This document shows positions 27,162 through 37,031 of a stretch of DNA of 64,000 nucleotides, piece after piece. How positions within the stretch are numbered: position 1 is the stretch's first letter; each line of letters opens with the position of its first letter. Under the pieces are notes generated by a model. It searched no databases, had not been told where the DNA came from, and was given only the letters and a program-made list of their open reading frames with translations. Source of the DNA: Thermomonospora echinospora (lineage in GTDB: Bacteria; Actinomycetota; Actinomycetes; Streptosporangiales; Streptosporangiaceae); the NCBI RefSeq assembly GCF_900108175.1, contig NZ_FNVO01000001.1, forward strand, positions 37,662 to 101,661. The letters run 5' to 3'. The position numbers and the translations under genes were made by a program.

Positions 27162-27297
27162 GAATCCGTTCCAGGAGACGTCGACTCGGGTACTCGGGCC
27201 GGTCGCCGGCGGGAGGGGGCAGCCGAACGGTTTCGGCAGTGGAGCGTCCTCGCCGTGACGGCCGTAGGGCGGTGTACCCGTACCCGGCATGGCAGAA

Positions 27298-27328
27298 CCC
27301 CGCCGCCCCCGGTGGGGGAGCGGCGGGG
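27298..27328 (-). terminator. Terminator downstream of sucB
   Basis: CCCCGCCGC (27298-27306) pairs with GCGGCGGGG (27320-27328), extended inward by a C4/G4 stem with one bulged A. It lies 22 bp after the sucB stop and separates it from the epimerase gene. Confidence 0.78.
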
Positions 27329-27349
27329 TCCGACACGGAGGGCGACGGG

Positions 27350-28819
<1,470 letters not shown>

Positions 28820-28855
28820 GGCTCTCAGCGACTCCTTCGAATATGTGCGGGCGGA

Positions 28856-30232
28856 TCAGCCGTGCACGTGCAGTGGCTTGCCGGCGAGCGCCAGGTGTGC
28901 CTCGCCGACCGCTTCGGACTGGGTCGGATGGGGGTGGATCAGCTGCGCGACCTCGGACGGGAGGGCCTCCCAGTTGTAGATGAGCTGGCCTTCGGTGATG
29001 AGCTCGCCGACCCGGGCGCCCACCATGTGCACGCCCAGCACCCGTCCGTTCTTCTCGGCGATCACCTTGACCTCGCCCTGGGTGCCCAGGATCTTGCTCT
29101 TGGGGTTACCGGCAAGATCATAGGTGACCTGCGAAATCTCGTATCCCCGCTGGGTCGCCTGGGCGGAGGTGAGGCCGACCGAGGCCACCTCCGGGTCGCA
29201 GTAGGCGATGCGGGGCACGCCGTCGTAGTCGATGGGGGCGGGCGACAGCCCGCCGAGCCGCTCGGCGACACCGATGCCCTCGGCGAACCCCACGTGCGCC
29301 AGCTGCGGCGTTGCGATCAGGTCGCCGACGGCGCTGATGGTGGGCACACAGGTGCGGCAGTACTCGTCCACCTTGACGAAGCCGCGCTCCAGCTCGACGC
29401 CGGCGTCCTCGAAGCCGAGCCCCTCGGAGACCGGCGCGCGGCCGACCGCGACCAGCAGCAGCTCGGCGTCCAGCGTCCTGCCGCCCTCCAGGGTCACCGA
29501 CACGCCGTCCCCGGTGGTCTGGACGCCCTCGAAGCGGGCACCCAGCTCGAACTTGATACCGCGCTTGCGGAAGGCCCGCTCCAGCCGCTTGGAGCTGGAC
29601 TCCTCCTCCAGCGGCAGCAGGTGCGGCAGCGCCTCGACGATGGTCACCTCGGCACCGAACGAGCGCCAGACGCTGGCGAACTCCACGCCGATCACGCCGC
29701 CGCCCAGCACGATCACCGAGCCGGGCACTCGGTCCAGCACCAGCGCGTGGTCGCTGGAGATGACCCGCTCGCCGTCGATGTCCAGGCCGGGCAGCGAACG
29801 GGGCGCCGAGCCGGTGGCCAGCACGATGTGCCGGCCCTCGTAGACCTCGTCGCCGACCTGCACACGGGTGGGCCCGGCCAGCCGGCCCTCGCCCGCCACC
29901 ACGGTGATGCCCTTGGACTTGATCAGGCCGGTCAGGCCCTTGACGGTGGTGGAGACCACCTTGTCCTTGTAGGCGTGCACGCCCGGCACGTCGACGCCCT
30001 CGAAGGTCGCCCGGACGCCGAACGCGGCGGCCTCACGGGCCTGGTCGGCGACCTCGGCGGCGTGCAGCAGCGCCTTGGTCGGGATGCAGCCCCGGTTGAG
30101 GCAGGTGCCGCCGAGGGTGTCCCGCTCGATCAGCGCCACCGTCATGCCGAGCTCCGCAGCCCGCAGGGCACACGCGTATCCGCCGCTGCCACCACCCAGG
30201 ACGACGATGTCGAAGGGGTCGCCGTTGGCCAA
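28856..30232 (-). CDS. lpd: Dihydrolipoyl dehydrogenase (E3)
   Basis: 458 residues. It reoxidises the dihydrolipoyl arm of E2 with FAD and NAD. Motifs: FAD-binding VVLGGGSGGYACALRAAELG, redox disulfide GGTCLNRGCIPTK, NAD-binding VIVLGGGVIGVEFASVW, the second FAD motif ISAVGDL, and the C-terminal base HPHPTQSE. TTG 30232 was chosen: GGAG lies 7 nt upstream, and the protein then starts directly before the FAD strand as in relatives. A GTG at 30268 would add 12 unlikely residues. First gene of the lpd-sucB operon. Confidence 0.95.
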   Translation of the reverse strand: MANGDPFDIVVLGGGSGGYACALRAAELGMTVALIERDTLGGTCLNRGCIPTKALLHAAEVADQAREAAAFGVRATFEGVDVPGVHAYKDKVVSTTVKGLTGLIKSKGITVVAGEGRLAGPTRVQVGDEVYEGRHIVLATGSAPRSLPGLDIDGERVISSDHALVLDRVPGSVIVLGGGVIGVEFASVWRSFGAEVTIVEALPHLLPLEEESSSKRLERAFRKRGIKFELGARFEGVQTTGDGVSVTLEGGRTLDAELLLVAVGRAPVSEGLGFEDAGVELERGFVKVDEYCRTCVPTISAVGDLIATPQLAHVGFAEGIGVAERLGGLSPAPIDYDGVPRIAYCDPEVASVGLTSAQATQRGYEISQVTYDLAGNPKSKILGTQGEVKVIAEKNGRVLGVHMVGARVGELITEGQLIYNWEALPSEVAQLIHPHPTQSEAVGEAHLALAGKPLHVHG

Positions 30233-30342
30233 CTGAACGCTCCTTTGCGCGTGGTCGTACCTGCTCACGTCCCGGCAGGGGACCGTAGGGAAATCTTTTC
30301 ACTTTTTTCGCGGCGACACTGCGGGATACGCCGCGATAAGGC

Positions 30343-31851
30343 TCACAGCGTCCCGGCGGCCACGTCCTCGGCGATCTGCACCAGCGTGCGGGTCGCGGCG
30401 CCGGTGCCGCCCTTGGGGGTGTCGCCGTAGGGCTCGCCCTTGTTGAAGGCGGGGCCGGCGATGTCCAGGTGCGCCCACCGGACGCCCTCGGGGACGAATT
30501 CCGCCAGGAACACGCCCGCCACGAGCATCCCGCCCCAGCGCTCGCTGCTGATGTTGGCGATGTCGGCCACCGCCGAGTCCAGCCCCTTGCGCAGCTCCGG
30601 CGGCAGCGGCATGGGCCAGGACGCCTCCCCGACGCGCCCGGCCGCGGCGACCACCCTCTCACGGACCTCGTCGTCGTTGGCCATCACCCCGAACGTCCGG
30701 GTGCCCAGCGCCACCAGCTGCGCCCCGGTCAGCGTGGCGACGTCCACCAGCAGGTCGGGGGAGTCCTCGCCGGAGCGCGCCAGCGCGTCGGCCATGACCA
30801 GGCGGCCCTCGGCGTCGGTGTTGAGCACCTCCACCGTCTTGCCGCCGTAGATGGTCAGCACGTCGGAGGGACGCTGCGCGGTACCGCTGGGCATGTTCTC
30901 GGCCAGCGGCAGGTAGCCGATCGCGTTGACCTTCGTCTTCAGCAGGGCGATGGCGCGCAGCGCGCCCAGCACGGCGCCCGCCCCGCCCATGTCGGACTTC
31001 ATCCAGTCCATGGCGTCGGCCGGCTTGAGAGACAGGCCGCCGGTATCGAAGGTGATGCCCTTGCCGACGAACACCACCGTCCGCTCGGCCTCGGGGTGGG
31101 TGTAGGACAGCCGGACCAGGCGCGGCGGGCGGACCGAGCCCTGCCCAACGCCCACGATGCCGCCGTAGCCGCCCTCGGCCAGCTCCTTCTCGTCCAGGAC
31201 CTGCACGCCCAGCCCCACCTCGCCGGCCACCTTCGCGGCGATCTGCGCGAGGTCCTCGGGGCCGAGGTCGGACGGCGGGGTGTTCACCAGGTCGCGCACC
31301 AGCGTGATCGAGGACGCCAGCGTCCGGGCCCGCTCCAGCGCCTCGACGGCGCCACCGGTCTCCTCACCGGTCAGCACGGTGAGCTCGGCGACCGGCTCCT
31401 TGCGCTCGCCGGTGCGGTACCGCCCGAAGGAGTAGTTGCCCAGCAGCGCGCCCAGCGCCACCGCGGCCACCTCCTCGGCCGAGCCCGCAGGCAGCGCCAG
31501 GGCCACCCTGGCCGACCCGGCCAGCGAGCGCACCGCCGCGCCGGCCGCGCGCCGCAGCGCGTCCGGGCCGGCGTCGGCGCCGAGCCCGGCGGCCACCACG
31601 ACGGGGGCGGTCAGGGCGCCCAGGGTGGGCAGCTTGGTGATCTCACCGGCCTTGCCGGTCGCGCCCAGCGCGCTGAGCGCGGCGGCCAGCCGGCCGTCGA
31701 GGGCACGGTCGACATCCTGCGCGCCGCCGGCCGTCCGGAGCCCCGGGCCTGCGGCGTCCGGGGCGGCGGGCTCGTCGGGAACGATCCCGATCACGATCGC
31801 GTCGACTTCCAGAGCCGACGGGGCTGTGCTGGCAAGACTGATGGTCGTCAC
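30343..31851 (-). CDS. pepA: Leucyl aminopeptidase (family M17)
   Basis: 502 residues. It removes N-terminal residues from peptides using two metal ions. The catalytic C-terminal domain has VFVGKGITFDTGGLSLKPA, MKSDMGGAGAVLGAL, the signature NTDAEGRLVMADAL, and a final SSERWGGMLVAGVFL region. The ~170-residue N-terminal domain is typical. GTG 31851 follows TAGCAT-N8, close to leaderless spacing. It lies between lpd and cobS on the same strand, with intergenic gaps around 70-110 bp. Confidence 0.95.
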   Translation of the reverse strand: MTTISLASTAPSALEVDAIVIGIVPDEPAAPDAAGPGLRTAGGAQDVDRALDGRLAAALSALGATGKAGEITKLPTLGALTAPVVVAAGLGADAGPDALRRAAGAAVRSLAGSARVALALPAGSAEEVAAVALGALLGNYSFGRYRTGERKEPVAELTVLTGEETGGAVEALERARTLASSITLVRDLVNTPPSDLGPEDLAQIAAKVAGEVGLGVQVLDEKELAEGGYGGIVGVGQGSVRPPRLVRLSYTHPEAERTVVFVGKGITFDTGGLSLKPADAMDWMKSDMGGAGAVLGALRAIALLKTKVNAIGYLPLAENMPSGTAQRPSDVLTIYGGKTVEVLNTDAEGRLVMADALARSGEDSPDLLVDVATLTGAQLVALGTRTFGVMANDDEVRERVVAAAGRVGEASWPMPLPPELRKGLDSAVADIANISSERWGGMLVAGVFLAEFVPEGVRWAHLDIAGPAFNKGEPYGDTPKGGTGAATRTLVQIAEDVAAGTL

Positions 31852-31922
31852 GTAATCCGATGCTAGTCCTCCGGCTGACCTGTTTCGTTCTTTTGGATCA
31901 AGCCTTCGGCCGCCCGGAGCGC

Positions 31923-32678
31923 TCAGCGCACGGCGAGGACGACGAGGGCGGCCGTGGTGGCGGTTTCGGCGAGTGCGCCCAGAACGTCCCCGGTAACTCC
32001 GCCCAGGCGCCGGACGGCGTGCCCCAGCAGGAGCAGCGCGGCGCCGAGTCCGGCCGCCACGGCCAGGCCGCTCAGCGCGATCCCCGGCACGCCGCCCAGG
32101 AGGGCGCCGCAGGCCATGGCGATCACCAGGACGACCACGGTGACGGCGACCGCGTCGGGGGTCCGCACCGTCCCGGCCACCGTCGCGCCCAGGCCGCCGG
32201 GCCGCGCGGCGGGCACCCCGTCGCGGCAGGCCCAGGGGAAGGCGAGCCGGCCGGCCACCGCGGCGAGGATCACCGCGTACGCCCCGTGCGGGCTCTCGGC
32301 CAGCGCGGCGGCCTGCACCAGCAGCACCAGCAGCAGCGTGACCACGCCGAACGGCCCGATGTCGGAGCGCTTCATGATCTCCAGCGCCCCGGCCGCGGGA
32401 CGGCCGCTGCCCAGCCCGTCGGCCAGGTCGGCCAGCCCGTCCAGATGCAGGGCGCGGGTGAGCAGGGCCATCGCCGCCAGCGCCAGGGCCGCCCGCAGCA
32501 GCCCGCCCAGGCCGAGCAGGTCCCCGGCCGCCATGACCAGCGCCCCGGCGCCCCCCACCAGCAGCCCCACCGCCGGGGCCAGCAGCATGGCCCGCCCCGC
32601 GGTCCGCGGGTCGATCCGCCCGGCCCGTACCGGCACCACGGTCAGCAGGCTGATCGCCAACCGGGGTCCGTCGGTCAC
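31923..32678 (-). CDS. cobS: Adenosylcobinamide-GDP ribazoletransferase (cobalamin synthase)
   Basis: 251 residues, an integral membrane enzyme that joins adenosylcobinamide-GDP to alpha-ribazole in the last steps of coenzyme B12 synthesis. The Mg-binding family motif RALHLDGLADLADGLG is present, then KRSDIGPFGV and several membrane segments. GTG 32678 overlaps the cobU stop by 4 bp (GTGA), so the two genes are translationally coupled. cobT and a B12 riboswitch were not found here. Confidence 0.93.
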   Translation of the reverse strand: MTDGPRLAISLLTVVPVRAGRIDPRTAGRAMLLAPAVGLLVGGAGALVMAAGDLLGLGGLLRAALALAAMALLTRALHLDGLADLADGLGSGRPAAGALEIMKRSDIGPFGVVTLLLVLLVQAAALAESPHGAYAVILAAVAGRLAFPWACRDGVPAARPGGLGATVAGTVRTPDAVAVTVVVLVIAMACGALLGGVPGIALSGLAVAAGLGAALLLLGHAVRRLGGVTGDVLGALAETATTAALVVLAVR

Positions 32679-33634
32679 CGGAACGTCTCCAGGACCCGGC
32701 CGGCGACCACCAGCGCCGTCTCCTCCGACTCGGCCGCCAGCCGCCGGTTGAGATCGCCGAGGACGTCCCGGAACAGCCGGCCCGCCCGCGTGGCCGGCAC
32801 CGGCGACAGCCCGACCTCGTCGCTGACCGCGACGACGCAGGCGCCTGTCGAACGCCACGCCGCCACCAGTTCGTCCACGTGCGGCCGTACTGCGGCGGGG
32901 TCCTCCCACGCGCCGGTGGCGTCCATGACGGCGGTGAGCCAGGAGCCGATGCTGTCCACCAGCACGGCCCCGGTGCCCGTCCGCAGCACGGCCGGCACGT
33001 CGGTGGTCTCGGCCGTCCGCCACCACCGGGGGCGGCGGACCCGGTGCGCCTCGATCCGGGCCGCCCACTCGGCGTCGCCGGGCACGTACGCGGCGGTCGC
33101 CACGTAGGTCACGTGCGGGTGGGACAGCAGCCGCAGCTCGGCCTCGGCGGACTTGCCCGACCGCGAGCCGCCCAGCAGCAGGGTGCGGTGGGTGCCCGTA
33201 CGCGGCCGCGCCCACCAGCCCAGCCGGCGCCGCAGCTCGCCGGGGGAGGCCAGACGGTGGTCGTTGTGGACGGCCAGCACCTCGGTCCCGGACGTGACCG
33301 CGCCGCCGTGCCGGAGCCGTCCCAGATGCTCGGGATGCCCGGCCAGGTCGAGCAGGACGGCGTCGTAGGTCACGCCGTCCGCCGGTTGCGGGCGGGCGCC
33401 GGGCCCGTCGGCGACCAGGACGCGGCCGCCGCCCGGCACCCGCACGTCGTGGCCGCCGGGCACCTGCGAGCGCGGCAGCCGTTCCAGCGGCACCCCGTTC
33501 ACCAGGGCCCGCGTCGGCTCGAACGCGATCCCGTCCGCCCGCAGCCCGTTGCAGGACGCGCAGCGGCAGCCGGGCTCGGGCCAGCCGCGAGGGCCGGCCG
33601 TACCGGGGAGTTCGATCTTCGTCCGAGCACTCAT
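32675..33634 (-). CDS. cobU: Bifunctional adenosylcobinamide kinase/guanylyltransferase with degenerate N-terminal domain
   Basis: 319 residues. The C-terminal ~170 are CobU: Walker A GGSRSGKSAEAE, then VATAAYVPGD, EAHRVRRPRWW (catalytic His), a DSIGSWL Walker B-like strand and SDEVGLSPVPAT. It phosphorylates adenosylcobinamide and adds GMP. The N-terminal ~145 residues recall the metallo-hydrolase-like domain fused to CobU in many actinobacteria (GCRCASC at about 22-28) but are short and lack the H-x-H-x-D-H metal motif, so this half is probably reduced. The start codon lies in the first unit of a 29-bp tandem repeat. Confidence 0.88.
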   Translation of the reverse strand: MSARTKIELPGTAGPRGWPEPGCRCASCNGLRADGIAFEPTRALVNGVPLERLPRSQVPGGHDVRVPGGGRVLVADGPGARPQPADGVTYDAVLLDLAGHPEHLGRLRHGGAVTSGTEVLAVHNDHRLASPGELRRRLGWWARPRTGTHRTLLLGGSRSGKSAEAELRLLSHPHVTYVATAAYVPGDAEWAARIEAHRVRRPRWWRTAETTDVPAVLRTGTGAVLVDSIGSWLTAVMDATGAWEDPAAVRPHVDELVAAWRSTGACVVAVSDEVGLSPVPATRAGRLFRDVLGDLNRRLAAESEETALVVAGRVLETFR

Positions 33635-33739
33635 ACTCAGGGCACCCTACGGACCGGAGTCATACTCAGGGCACTCTACGGACCGGAGTCATACCCAGGG
33701 CACTCTACGGACCGAAGTCATATCCGGGGCACTCCACGG
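33632..33739. repeat. 29-bp tandem repeat, 3.7 copies, across the cobU start
   Basis: Units at 33632-33660, 33661-33689, 33690-33718 and a partial fourth at 33719-33739. They differ by a few bases and become less alike away from cobU. On the cobU strand each unit carries a TAGAGT/TAGGGT hexamer and ends in TATG, so the duplicated piece contains what look like a -10 element and the start codon. Confidence 0.9.
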
Positions 33740-33838
33740 CGCCGGAGGCGTCGGAGGCGGTGCGCTCCACCGCCTCCGGCGCCCGGTGAACCGATCTCAG
33801 CGGCTAGTCTCGCCTCCGACAAGGGAGGTAGGACTTCC

Positions 33839-34045
33839 ATGCCGTGGAGCTGGCGTTTGCAGAGGGGCGACGGCGGGGCCGCCACCGTGCCCGGCCTGCC
33901 CGAGGAGACGTTCACCACCCAGGCCGACGCCGAGTCGTGGCTGGGCCTGAACTGGCGTGAGCTGCGGGAGGCCGGGGTGGAGCAGGTGACCCTCCTCGAA
34001 GACGACGTCGTCGTCTACCCCATGAGCCTGCTCGATCCCGGGTGA
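33839..34045 (+). CDS. Small conserved actinobacterial protein
   Basis: 68 residues from ATG 33839 with AAGGGAGGTAGG upstream. It begins MPWSWRLQ, has the central TTQADAESWLGLNWRELREAG and ends in an acidic strand LLEDDVVVYPMSL. I recall similar short proteins annotated as hypothetical in streptomycetes. Function unknown; it is soluble and acidic. A hairpin terminator follows. Confidence 0.75.
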   Translation: MPWSWRLQRGDGGAATVPGLPEETFTTQADAESWLGLNWRELREAGVEQVTLLEDDVVVYPMSLLDPG

Positions 34046-34078
34046 CGTCTCCCGGGCTGATGACCGGCCTCACAGGAC

Positions 34079-34116
34079 CCCAGGAGTGCCCCCGTCGCGC
34101 GGCGGGCACCCCTGGG
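34079..34116. terminator. Bidirectional terminator between the small gene and the aldo/keto reductase
   Basis: CCCAGGAGTGCCC (34079-34091) pairs with GGGCACCCCTGGG (34104-34116) with a single A/C mismatch and a 12-nt loop, between convergent genes. Confidence 0.72.
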
Positions 34117-34126
34117 AGGGCGCGTC

Positions 34127-35128
34127 TCAGGGGCGCTTGCTCGGGCTACCGGTCTCGGCCGGGTCGCGCACGACCACCGGGCCCAGCACGTCGTCGATGC
34201 GCTTAAGCACCTCGGCGTCCAGCTTCACCCCGGCGGCCTTGACGTTGTCGCGGACCTGCTCGGGCCGGGAGGCGCCGACGATGGCCGCCGACACGTTGGG
34301 GTTCTGCAGCACCCACGCCACCGCCAGCTGCGCCATCGTCAGGCCCAGCTCGTCGGCGATCGGCCGCAGGTTCTGCACCCGGGTGAGGATGTCGTCGGTC
34401 AGCATGCTCTTGATGAAGCCCGCCCCGCCGGCCTGGTCGGTCGCGCGCGAGCCGGGCGGCGGCGGCTGCCCCGGCTGGTACTTGCCGGTCAGCACGCCCT
34501 GGGCGATCGGCGACCAGACGATCTGGCCGATGCCCTCCCGCTCGCACAGGGGCACGACCTCCTCCTCGATGACCCGCCACAGCATCGAGTACTGCGGCTG
34601 GCTGGAGATGATCCGGTCGAAGCCCATCTCGTCAGCGATCTTCAGGGCGCGCTCGATCTCCTCGGCCCGCCACTCCGAGACGCCCACGTACAGCACCTTG
34701 CCCTGCCGCACCAGGTCGTCGAACGCCCGCAGGGTCTCCTCCAGCGGGGTCTCATGGTCGAACCGGTGCGCCTGGTAGAGGTCCACGTAGTCGGTCTGCA
34801 GCCGGCGCAGCGAGCCCTCGATCGACTCCATGATGTGCTTGCGCGACAGCCCGCGGTCGTTCTTGCCGGGGCCGGTGGGCCAGTACACCTTGGTGAAGAT
34901 CTCCAGGCCCTCGCGCCGCTGGCCCTTGAGGGCGCGGCCCATGACCTCCTCGGCCCTGGTGCCGGCGTAGACGTCGGCGGTGTCGAACGTGGTCACTCCC
35001 TCGTCGAGGGCCGCGTGCACACAGGCCACCGCGGCGTCCTCCTCGACCTGGGAGCCATGGGTCAGCCAGTTGCCGTAAGCGATCTCGCTGATGATGAGAC
35101 CGCTACGGCCGAGGTGTCGGAATTCCAT
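34127..35128 (-). CDS. Aldo/keto reductase (voltage-channel beta-subunit-like family)
   Basis: 333 residues, TIM-barrel NADPH-dependent oxidoreductase. The catalytic tetrad is visible: Asp and Tyr in FDTADVYAGTRAEE, Lys in EIFTKVYWP, and the His position in YQAHRFDHETP. NADPH-binding IVWSPIAQGVLTGKY and AIVGASRPEQV follow. Closest style is the YghZ/Kv-beta group, which reduces aldehydes such as methylglyoxal; the substrate here is not known. ATG 35128 sits in a 12-bp palindrome ATTCCATGGAAT (35122-35133), with TAGGGT-N7 upstream. Confidence 0.92.
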   Translation of the reverse strand: MEFRHLGRSGLIISEIAYGNWLTHGSQVEEDAAVACVHAALDEGVTTFDTADVYAGTRAEEVMGRALKGQRREGLEIFTKVYWPTGPGKNDRGLSRKHIMESIEGSLRRLQTDYVDLYQAHRFDHETPLEETLRAFDDLVRQGKVLYVGVSEWRAEEIERALKIADEMGFDRIISSQPQYSMLWRVIEEEVVPLCEREGIGQIVWSPIAQGVLTGKYQPGQPPPPGSRATDQAGGAGFIKSMLTDDILTRVQNLRPIADELGLTMAQLAVAWVLQNPNVSAAIVGASRPEQVRDNVKAAGVKLDAEVLKRIDDVLGPVVVRDPAETGSPSKRP

Positions 35129-35141
35129 GGAATCGACCCTA
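35122..35141 (-). promoter_or_regulatory. Leaderless -10 and palindrome at the aldo/keto reductase start
   Basis: TAGGGT (35141-35136) lies 7 nt before the ATG. The perfect palindrome ATTCCATGGAAT (35122-35133) covers the start codon and could be an operator; it may also be chance around CCATGG. Confidence 0.38.
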
Positions 35142-35153
35142 GCTCGGCGCAGG

Positions 35154-35741
35154 TCAGCCGTTGGTGCGCGCCTCCACGCGTTCGCCGATCTTCACCTGGG
35201 GGGCGGGCACCCGGAAACGGCGGATCTGCATGGCGCGCACGGCCGCGTACAGGCCGACGCCCTTGAGGTCCTCGCCGGGGAAGCGCGCGGCGGCGAGCTT
35301 CTTGACTCGTGAGCTGATCCACAGCCCCTCGACCAGCACCCAGGCCAGCAGCAGCGGCGGGGCGAACAGCATCAGCAGCGCCGTGACGGGGGTGCGGATG
35401 AAGCTGAGCAGCACGATGACGAACATCGAGTACATCAGGTAGGAGCCCACGGTGCGCCGGCCGTCGACGTAGTCGCGGGCGAACCGGCGGACCGGGCCCT
35501 TGTCCCGCTTGAGCAGGTAGCGCTCGTCGCCCTGCTTCATGCCCTCGCGGACTTTGTCGCGGTTGTTCGCCTGCCGCTCGCGCATCTGCCGGTAGGCCTC
35601 TTTGCGATCCCGCGGCGCGGTGATGTACTGCTGGCGCCGCTTCTGGGCCTCGCTGCGTTTGGGCGTGGGACGGCCCTTGCCCCCCGGCTTGACCACCTGG
35701 GGGGCTTCCTCGGGGGCGGTCTCGGTACGACGTCGGAACAC
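35154..35741 (-). CDS. DUF3043 family membrane protein
   Basis: 195 residues. A very basic N-terminal ~90 residues (KGRPTPKRSEAQKRRQQ, RDRKEAYRQMRERQANNRDKVREGM) precede two transmembrane helices at about 105-145 and a basic C-terminus. This is the layout of DUF3043, a conserved actinobacterial family of unknown function. GTG 35741 follows TACCCT-N6 (35753-35748), a leaderless arrangement. Confidence 0.87.
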   Translation of the reverse strand: MFRRRTETAPEEAPQVVKPGGKGRPTPKRSEAQKRRQQYITAPRDRKEAYRQMRERQANNRDKVREGMKQGDERYLLKRDKGPVRRFARDYVDGRRTVGSYLMYSMFVIVLLSFIRTPVTALLMLFAPPLLLAWVLVEGLWISSRVKKLAAARFPGEDLKGVGLYAAVRAMQIRRFRVPAPQVKIGERVEARTNG

Positions 35742-35931
35742 GGCTTCAGGGTACCCTCCGCCGCCCGCTGGGCCGTCCGGTGGAACTTCGGGACGGACGG
35801 GTACGTCCTACCAGAACCGAGCCAGGGCCGGGGGGTGGCGACATCGTGGAGCCGCCGTGTGTTAACGCGTAGGGTGATAACAACCCCAGCAGTGGTCATT
35901 GAGTACATCACGAAGGGACCGGCGCCGCGCG

Positions 35932-36756
35932 ATGAGCGTGATGAAGCGAATGTCGATGATCTTCAAGTCCAAGGCGAACAGGGCGCTGGACCGCATGGAG
36001 GATCCTCGCGAGACCCTGGACTACTCCTACCAGCGCCAGCTCGAGATGCTGCAGAAGGTCCGCCGCGGAGTGGCCGACGTCGCGACCTCGCGCAAGCGCC
36101 TGGAGCTGCAGATCCAGCAGCTGGAGCAGCAGCAGAACAAGCTGACCGACCAGGGCAAGAAGGCGCTGCAGGTGGGCCGGGAGGACCTGGCCCGGGAGGC
36201 GCTGACCCGCCGGGCCGGCCTGGACTCCCAGCTGAGCGACCTGCGCGTGCAGTACCAGAACCTGCAGGGCGAGGAGGAGAAGCTGACGCTGGCCTCCCAG
36301 CGGCTGCAGGCCAAGGTGGACGCCTTCCGCACCCGCAAGGAGACCATCAAGGCCACCTACACCGCCGCCGAGGCGCAGACGAAGATCAACGAGGCGTTCT
36401 CCGGCATCTCCGAGGAGATGGGCGACGTCGGCCTGGCCATCCAGCGGGCCGAGGAGAAGACCGAGACCATGAAGGCCCGCGCCGGGGCCATTGACGAGCT
36501 GCTGGCCTCGGGCGCGCTGGAGGACTTCTCCGGCCCCCGCGACGACATCCAGGCCGAGCTGGACCGAATGGGCGCCGGCACCGGTGTGGAGCTGGAGCTG
36601 GAGCGGATGAAGGCCGAGCTCGGCCAGGGCCCGGCCCCCAAGCAGCTGGACCCGGGCGCCCCGCAGGGCCAGCCCCAGCAGGCCCCGCAGCAGCAGGCCG
36701 CCCCGCAGCCGCCGGCCCAGGGCCAGTGGCCGCAGCAGCCCGGGGGTGCCCAGTGA
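35932..36756 (+). CDS. pspA: PspA/IM30 (ESCRT-III-like) membrane-stress protein
   Basis: 274 residues. The N-terminal ~220 form the long coiled-coil hairpin of PspA: IFKSKANRALDRMEDPRETLDYSYQRQ, then helices rich in Leu, Gln and Glu. The last ~40 residues are a Pro/Gln tail with PQQAPQQQ units, which E. coli PspA lacks. Family members bind and stabilise stressed inner membrane. ATG 35932 matches the usual start; a TTG at 35899 would add 11 basic residues. The stop overlaps the next start by 4 bp (GTGA). No pspF or pspB/C partners were seen. Confidence 0.92.
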   Translation: MSVMKRMSMIFKSKANRALDRMEDPRETLDYSYQRQLEMLQKVRRGVADVATSRKRLELQIQQLEQQQNKLTDQGKKALQVGREDLAREALTRRAGLDSQLSDLRVQYQNLQGEEEKLTLASQRLQAKVDAFRTRKETIKATYTAAEAQTKINEAFSGISEEMGDVGLAIQRAEEKTETMKARAGAIDELLASGALEDFSGPRDDIQAELDRMGAGTGVELELERMKAELGQGPAPKQLDPGAPQGQPQQAPQQQAAPQPPAQGQWPQQPGGAQ

Positions 36757-37031
36757 TCGTCCGGATCATGGGCGAAGGCCAGCTGGACGTGGGCTCCGCC
36801 GAGCTGGCCGCGCTCAACGAGCTGGACGGGCGGGTGGAGGCCGCCATCGAGGCCGGTGACGAGACCGCCTTCCGGGCCGCCCTGCACGACCTGCTGGAGA
36901 ACGTGCGCAACGTCGGCAAGCCGCTGCCGGCCGACAGCCTGGAGCCCTCGGAGCTGATCCTGCCGCCGGCCGACTCGGCCATGGAGGAGGTCCGCAAGAT
37001 GCTGGGGGACGAGGGGCTCATCCCGGACTGA
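36753..37031 (+). CDS. pspAA: PspA-associated protein PspAA
   Basis: 92 residues matching the PspAA family: VIVRIMGEGQLDVGSAELAA, an acidic helix with ETAFRAALHDLLENVRNVG, and the ending LILPPADSAMEEVRKMLGDEGLIPD. Small soluble partner coded directly behind PspA in many actinobacteria. GTG 36753 overlaps the pspA stop; its own TGA overlaps the next ATG by one base, so all three genes are translationally coupled. Confidence 0.9.
   Translation: MIVRIMGEGQLDVGSAELAALNELDGRVEAAIEAGDETAFRAALHDLLENVRNVGKPLPADSLEPSELILPPADSAMEEVRKMLGDEGLIPD

Noticed and set aside
33632-33739. CRISPR array
   Set aside because: The 29-bp units are directly adjacent with no spacers, and no cas gene is present.
33635-33838. 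Cobalamin riboswitch ahead of cobU
   Set aside because: I looked for the conserved B12-box pattern and did not see it. The space is mostly tandem repeat.
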